This document shows positions 6,563 to 9,531 of a DNA stretch of 9,531 nucleotides, in pieces (position 1 is the stretch's first letter; every line of letters begins with the position of its first letter). Under the pieces are notes generated by a model. The model made no database searches. It was not told where the DNA came from and saw only the letters and a list, made by a program, of their open reading frames with translations. The translations under genes were made by a program, and so were the position numbers. The stretch comes from Lysobacterales bacterium. GTDB lineage: Bacteria; Pseudomonadota; Gammaproteobacteria; Xanthomonadales; Xanthomonadaceae. Location of the stretch: NCBI GenBank assembly GCA_015655035.1, contig JAATFS010000127.1:1-9531 (forward strand), given 5' to 3'.

Positions 6563-7303
6563 TCATGGCGCGGCCAGGTAGCCGGGACCGCCCAACTGGC
6601 GCGTCTGCCGCTGGATCCACGCCGCGCGTCGCTGCACGTACGGCCCGGGCTGGCGGGCATCGTAGCGCCGTGGCGACGGCAGCACCGCCGCCAGCCGTGC
6701 CGATTCCGCCGCCGTCAGCCGCGCCGCATCCTTGCCCCATAGTTGCCTGGCTGCCGCCTGCGCACCATAGATACCGTCACCGAACTCGACGATATTGGCG
6801 TACACCTCGATGATCCGCTGCTTCGACCACAGCGCCTCGATCAATACCGTGTACCACGCCTCCAACCCCTTGCGCAGCCAGCTCCGGCCCTGCCAGAGGA
6901 ACAGGTTCTTGGCGACCTGCTGACTGATCGTGCTGGCACCGCGCAACCGGCCGCCGCGCGCATTATGGTCGCGCGCCTGCTCGATCGCCTGCAGATCGAA
7001 ACCATGGTGCAAGGGAAATCGCTGATCCTCCGCCGCCACCATCGAGATCGGCAGGCTCGGCGCGATCCGCGCCAGGTCGCGCCATTCATGGCGAACGCGG
7101 AAACTCCAGTCCCCCTCGCCCCACGCCTCCGCGTAACGCCACACCATCATCGCGCTGAGCGGCGGATCCACGATCCGCAGCACCGCCACCTGCAGCACGC
7201 TCGCCACCGCGAACAGCAACGGCAATGCAAACAACCAATGCAGCCAGCGACGCAGGCGTCTCGGCGCACCCGCCGGCTTGAGAATCACCTCGTCCGCCCC
7301 CAT
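6563..7303 (-). CDS. mtgA: Monofunctional biosynthetic peptidoglycan transglycosylase
   Basis: This 246-residue GT51 enzyme polymerises lipid II into glycan strands on the periplasmic face; E. coli MtgA has a similar length. A basic N-terminus and one membrane anchor (about 20-45, WLFALPLLFAVASVLQVAVL) precede the catalytic domain. Motif 1 is EDQRFPLHHGFD (92-103) with catalytic E92. Motif 2 is GASTISQQVAKNLFL (122-136). Then come RKGLE (144-148, second catalytic Glu E148) and SKQRIIEVYANIVEFG (160-175) followed by YG at 179-180. All key residues are present. ATG 7303 has an SD (AAGGTGAGG, 9 bases away). In-frame extension upstream would run antisense into hslO and is not credible. The gene heads the cluster with GT2 and CBS and is divergent from hslO. 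Confidence 0.96.
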   Translation of the reverse strand: MGADEVILKPAGAPRRLRRWLHWLFALPLLFAVASVLQVAVLRIVDPPLSAMMVWRYAEAWGEGDWSFRVRHEWRDLARIAPSLPISMVAAEDQRFPLHHGFDLQAIEQARDHNARGGRLRGASTISQQVAKNLFLWQGRSWLRKGLEAWYTVLIEALWSKQRIIEVYANIVEFGDGIYGAQAAARQLWGKDAARLTAAESARLAAVLPSPRRYDARQPGPYVQRRAAWIQRQTRQLGGPGYLAAP

Positions 7304-7363
7304 CGTCGTATGCCTCACCTTGATCCAGATACCTGTTGCATTATCCGGCACAGGCACTCTCTT
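7304..7363. promoter_or_regulatory. Divergent mtgA-hslO promoter region
   Basis: These 60 bases must drive both genes. On the minus strand GATAAT (7345-7340) is a 5/6 -10 match that would give mtgA a leader of about 30 bases containing its SD. No matching -35 is seen. On the plus strand CATTAT (7339-7344) overlaps it, and the nearest -35-like TTGATC (7320-7325) is too close. hslO has no obvious SD. Assignments are tentative. Confidence 0.35.
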
Positions 7364-8272
7364 ATGGCCGATACCCACCCCATGACCGCGCAAGACCACT
7401 TGACCCGATTCCTCCTTCCCTCGGCAGGAGTGCGCGGCGTGCATGTCCATCTCGGCGCAGTGTGGCAGGACATCCAGGGCAGCACCGTCTATCCGCCGTT
7501 CGCGCGGCAACTGCTGGGCGAGGCTTCGGTGGCCTCGGCGTTGTTCACCGGCCACACCAAGGTCGACGGCCGTCTTTCGGTGCAACTGCGCGGCAATGGT
7601 GCCATGCGCACGCTGTTTGCCGAGTGCACCGCTGCCGGCACCCTGCGCGGCATCGTGCAACTGAGCGAGGGACAGGATGCGCCGCCTGACCTGCGCGACC
7701 TGGGCGACGGCGCGCTGCTGGCGATCACCATCGAGAACCCTGGACTGGACCCACGCGAACCCCAGCGCTATCAGAGCCTGGTGGCGATGGACTCACCGGA
7801 CCTGGCCGATGCCTTCGAGAACTACTTCCGCCAGTCCGAACAGTTGCCCACCCGCCTGCTGCTGGCAGCCGACCAGCACCAGGCCGCCGGACTGCTGCTG
7901 CAGAAACTGCCCGGCGATGCCGGCGACCTGGATGGCTGGACCCGCGCCGGCGCCCTGTTCGACACCCTGCAACCGCCCGAACTGCTGACCACCGACGGCC
8001 CCACCCTGCTGCACCGGCTGTTCCACGAGGAGGCCCCGCAGTTGCTCGGGGACAAGCCACTCAGCTTCGCCTGCTCCTGCTCGCGCGAGCGGGTGGCGGC
8101 GATGCTGCAGTCCCTGGGCGAGGAAGAAGCCCGTGCCGCCGCCGAGCCTACGGGCGCCGTGGAAGTGCGCTGCGAGTTCTGCGGCAGTGAATACCACTTC
8201 CCTTTGGACGAATTCGCGGTATTGTTCGGCCAGACGCCAGCTCAATCGCCAGCGCCCGACAGGCTTCAATAG
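7364..8272 (+). CDS. hslO: Redox-regulated chaperone Hsp33
   Basis: This 302-residue cytoplasmic holdase is activated by oxidative unfolding of its C-terminal zinc domain. The four zinc cysteines are present in the standard spacing: C237/C239 (CSC) and C270/C273 (CEFC), close to E. coli positions 232/234/265/268. The N-terminal domain shows family features such as FLLPSAGVRGVHVHL, then ASALFTGHTKVDGRLSVQL, LFAECTAAGTLRGIVQ and YFRQSEQLPTRLLLA. ATG 7364 is preferred; ATG 7382 (MTAQDHL) is close and also plausible, as neither has a strong SD. An open frame far upstream is antisense to mtgA and is rejected. Weak hairpins follow the stop (CCTGC/GCAGG 8273-8286; CTCGG/CCGAG 8289-8304) but there is no T-run. 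Confidence 0.97.
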   Translation: MADTHPMTAQDHLTRFLLPSAGVRGVHVHLGAVWQDIQGSTVYPPFARQLLGEASVASALFTGHTKVDGRLSVQLRGNGAMRTLFAECTAAGTLRGIVQLSEGQDAPPDLRDLGDGALLAITIENPGLDPREPQRYQSLVAMDSPDLADAFENYFRQSEQLPTRLLLAADQHQAAGLLLQKLPGDAGDLDGWTRAGALFDTLQPPELLTTDGPTLLHRLFHEEAPQLLGDKPLSFACSCSRERVAAMLQSLGEEEARAAAEPTGAVEVRCEFCGSEYHFPLDEFAVLFGQTPAQSPAPDRLQ

Positions 8273-8304
8273 CCTGCGGCGGCAGGGGCTCGGGGAGCGC
8301 CGAG
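8273..8304 (+). terminator. Tandem hairpins after hslO, possible weak transcription end
   Basis: CCTGC (8273-8277) pairs with GCAGG (8282-8286), and CTCGG (8289-8293) pairs with CCGAG (8300-8304). Only ACTTGTTA follows rather than a T-run, so termination would be weak or factor-dependent. The next gene's promoter starts immediately after. Confidence 0.3.
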
Positions 8305-8306
8305 AC

Positions 8307-8335
8307 TTGTTAAAGAATCATAAACGCCCTACGAT
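8307..8335 (+). promoter_or_regulatory. Sigma-70-type promoter for the 8391 gene
   Basis: TTGTTA (8307-8312), a 17-base AT-rich spacer, and TACGAT (8330-8335) match the -35 and -10 boxes at four of six positions or better. The predicted start is about 8341-8342, leaving a leader of about 50 bases. The AT-rich island in a GC-rich context supports it. Confidence 0.65.
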
Positions 8336-8340
8336 CATCG

Positions 8341-8356
8341 TCCCGGACTTCCGGGA
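8341..8356 (+). promoter_or_regulatory. 5'-terminal stem-loop of the 8391 transcript
   Basis: TCCCGG (8341-8346) pairs perfectly with CCGGGA (8351-8356) around ACTT. It lies at the predicted transcription start, a position where a hairpin typically protects the mRNA 5' end. The role is inferred. Confidence 0.45.
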
Positions 8357-8390
8357 ACTTAACGTCTGTCTTCGAGTCTGACTGGTCGCC

Positions 8391-9254
8391 ATGCGAAGCC
8401 TGTTGCGCCTGCCGTTAGCCCTGATGATCGCTGTTGCGAGCATTACGGGCGCGCATGCACAAGTGGTACCGCTGACCCGCGACAACAGCGGCACCGTCAT
8501 CCCGGTATGGAACAAGGGCAGCGGCAAGGTCGAAGCCTTCCTCTACCTGGAGCCCACCGGCGAACAGAAAGCCGGCGCGCGCTGGCACTTCGGCCGCAAC
8601 TCGCTCGATGCCGCCTTCGGCCTGTCCTCCGGCGACTCGCTGGGCCTGCTGTGCAACAGCAGCCGGGGCACCAACATCAGCGGGCTGGCCAGCCACTGCA
8701 TGCTCGCCAGCCTGGGCGACGAAGACGACGATCTCGGCCGCCACATTTCCGCCACCGCCGGCTTCAATCGCCCGGGCGGCAGAGTCGCCATCTCCGCCGG
8801 CACTGGCCATGACACCCTTCCGGCCTGGCTGAGCGGCAACGTGAAGTCGCCTTCGTCGCGCATGGAGCAGAACGACCTGACGGTATTCGGACAGAAGAAC
8901 ATCGGACGCGAGGGCTTCGTCTCCATCGGCGGCACCTATGCCCGCGCCCGCCTGATACCGCTGGCCGACGCCTCGCCCGCACTGGCTGGCCAGTGGGACA
9001 GTAAGACCCTCAGCCTCGGCGGCGGCTATGGCGCCTTCAGCGCCAACATCGTGGGCCGCGTGGTCGACGTCCCGGGGCAACCCGAGAAGTGGGAAGGACT
9101 AGGCGTGGGCCTGACCTGGCGCACCCCCTGGAGCGGCCAATTGACCGTCGGCGCCGAGAACATCATCACCCGCGGCAAGAACCCGTTCTCGCCGAACAAC
9201 GAGAGCAACAGCGACGGCACCGTGCCCTATGTCAGGTACGAACAAGACCTTTAA
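8391..9254 (+). CDS. Secreted protein of unknown family, probable outer-membrane beta-barrel
   Basis: I do not recognise a named family. The 287-residue product begins with a clear Sec signal peptide (basic MRSLLR, hydrophobic core 7-18, cleavage likely after AHA, residue 23), leaving a mature chain of about 264. The mature part has many short alternating strands separated by Gly/Asp/Asn turns, for example VEAFLYL (47-53), AGARWHFG (61-68), FVSIGGTYARARL, LSLGGGYGAFSANIVGRVV, GLGVGLTW and GQLTVGAENI, and it ends VPYVRYEQDL. This pattern fits an outer-membrane barrel, though the last residue is Leu rather than the usual Phe. Two cysteines (C88, C103) could form a disulfide, next to an acidic GDEDDD run (109-114). 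It has its own promoter and a strong terminator, so it is monocistronic. The start is weakly supported by SD but fixed by the signal peptide. Confidence 0.8.
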   Translation: MRSLLRLPLALMIAVASITGAHAQVVPLTRDNSGTVIPVWNKGSGKVEAFLYLEPTGEQKAGARWHFGRNSLDAAFGLSSGDSLGLLCNSSRGTNISGLASHCMLASLGDEDDDLGRHISATAGFNRPGGRVAISAGTGHDTLPAWLSGNVKSPSSRMEQNDLTVFGQKNIGREGFVSIGGTYARARLIPLADASPALAGQWDSKTLSLGGGYGAFSANIVGRVVDVPGQPEKWEGLGVGLTWRTPWSGQLTVGAENIITRGKNPFSPNNESNSDGTVPYVRYEQDL

Positions 9255-9273
9255 CTATTGAAATCAATTACTT

Positions 9274-9309
9274 AAAAAGGCGTCCGGTGACTTACCAGGC
9301 GCCTTTTTT
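9274..9309 (+). terminator. Intrinsic terminator of the 8391 gene
   Basis: AAAAAGGCG (9274-9282) pairs with CGCCTTTTT (9300-9308). An inner stem CCGGT/ACCAGG has a bulged A. The helix ends in a run of six T (9304-9309). It starts 20 bases after the TAA and could also act on the opposite strand because of the A-run. Confidence 0.9.
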
Positions 9310-9482
9310 GTATATGGGAGCGTCAAATTTACGCCGCCTTCGCTGAAAGTTAACGGTACTTTAATTCTTTCTCCAACGCATATACCATCGGTTCACCCTG
9401 ACGGTCTTGGCATCGCCCTTTCGAAGCCGCCGCAGGCAAACCCTTCAGCAGTACCCAAGATTGTTACTTGGAGAGAGAGCTA
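9310..9482 (+). promoter_or_regulatory. Leader/promoter region of the 9483 gene
   Basis: This is an AT-richer region with a -10-like TTTAAT (9360-9365, 5/6) but no clear -35, and a GTTAAC palindrome at 9349-9354. Just before the gene, CCAAG (9455-9459) pairs with CTTGG (9467-9471), which overlaps the first two bases of the strong SD GGAGAGAGAG (9470-9479). The true start site cannot be fixed from sequence. Confidence 0.35.
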
Positions 9483-9531
9483 ATGAGTTACAAGACCAAC
9501 AAGCTGCGTGATGCAGTTGTGTTTGCGCTGA
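9483..9531 (+). CDS. Start of a probable TonB-dependent receptor (runs off right edge)
   Basis: Only 16 codons are visible: MSYKTNKLRDAVVFAL. A strong SD (GGAGAGAGAG) sits 3-12 bases before the ATG. A basic N-terminus with KTNKLRDAV leading into a hydrophobic run is the opening I associate with signal peptides of Xanthomonadaceae/Rhodanobacteraceae TonB-dependent receptors. The gene itself is well supported, but the family call rests on this short signal-peptide resemblance and is tentative. Confidence 0.6.
   Translation, partial: MSYKTNKLRDAVVFAL

Noticed and set aside
5445..6581. A 378-codon open frame antisense to the GT2 and CBS genes
   Set aside because: The composition is Gln/Arg/His/Pro-rich and unstructured, while the opposite strand encodes clear GT2 and CBS motifs.
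6743..7363. N-terminal extension of hslO (207 extra residues)
   Set aside because: The extra residues are antisense to mtgA and unlike Hsp33, whose homology begins near ATG 7364.
7304..7660. N-terminal extension of mtgA into hslO
   Set aside because: It would be antisense to hslO. MtgA length, anchor position and the SD all favour ATG 7303.
1..9531. CRISPR array, tRNA or rRNA genes, insertion sequence, prophage, toxin-antitoxin or defence genes
   Set aside because: I saw no spaced direct repeats, no cloverleaf with conserved T-arm, no transposase or integrase motifs and no composition shift. The genes are chromosomal housekeeping and envelope types.

Overview
The window looks like ordinary chromosome from a GC-rich gammaproteobacterium of the Xanthomonadales, most likely Rhodanobacteraceae (Rhodanobacter, Dyella or Luteibacter type). 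The evidence is the strong codon bias to G/C in third positions, a MetX-type (not MetA-type) homoserine acyltransferase behind a SAM riboswitch, an RF3/TrhA/AsmA/CBS/GT2/MtgA/Hsp33 gene set, and a TonB-dependent-receptor-like start at the right edge. The taxonomic call is an inference from protein style. No alignment was run.

Layout. Positions 1-372 (minus) hold the N-terminal part of a metX-like gene that runs off the left edge. Between it and prfC (373-755) lie a SAM-I (S-box) riboswitch on the minus strand with its own promoter, then a plus-strand -10 box for prfC. prfC (756-2360, release factor 3), trhA (2436-3080, HlyIII/PAQR membrane protein) and an AsmA-family gene (3138-5099) follow on the plus strand. 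They are separated by short gaps that contain hairpins. A minus-strand cluster converges on AsmA. In transcription order it is mtgA (7303-6563), a membrane-anchored GT2 glycosyltransferase (6554-5511) and a two-CBS-domain protein (5551-5123), with tight junctions (ATGA overlap, 41-base overlap) that indicate one operon. hslO (Hsp33, 7364-8272) diverges from mtgA. A lineage-type secreted protein, probably an outer-membrane beta-barrel (8391-9254), has its own recognisable promoter and a clear intrinsic terminator. The first 16 codons of a probable TonB-dependent receptor begin at 9483.

Themes. The genes are housekeeping or envelope functions: methionine supply under SAM feedback, translation termination recycling, envelope lipid homeostasis (TrhA, AsmA), peptidoglycan and lipid-linked glycan synthesis (MtgA, GT2), redox chaperoning (Hsp33) and outer-membrane proteins. 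There is no phage, transposon, CRISPR, defence or toxin gene, and I do not see a new multi-gene system. The most interesting material is RNA-level. The SAM riboswitch carries a perfect 10-bp internal alternative helix, its downstream region can form an anti-P1 hairpin with no terminator U-tract, and a 7-bp dyad spans its promoter. The beta-barrel candidate has no family I can name.
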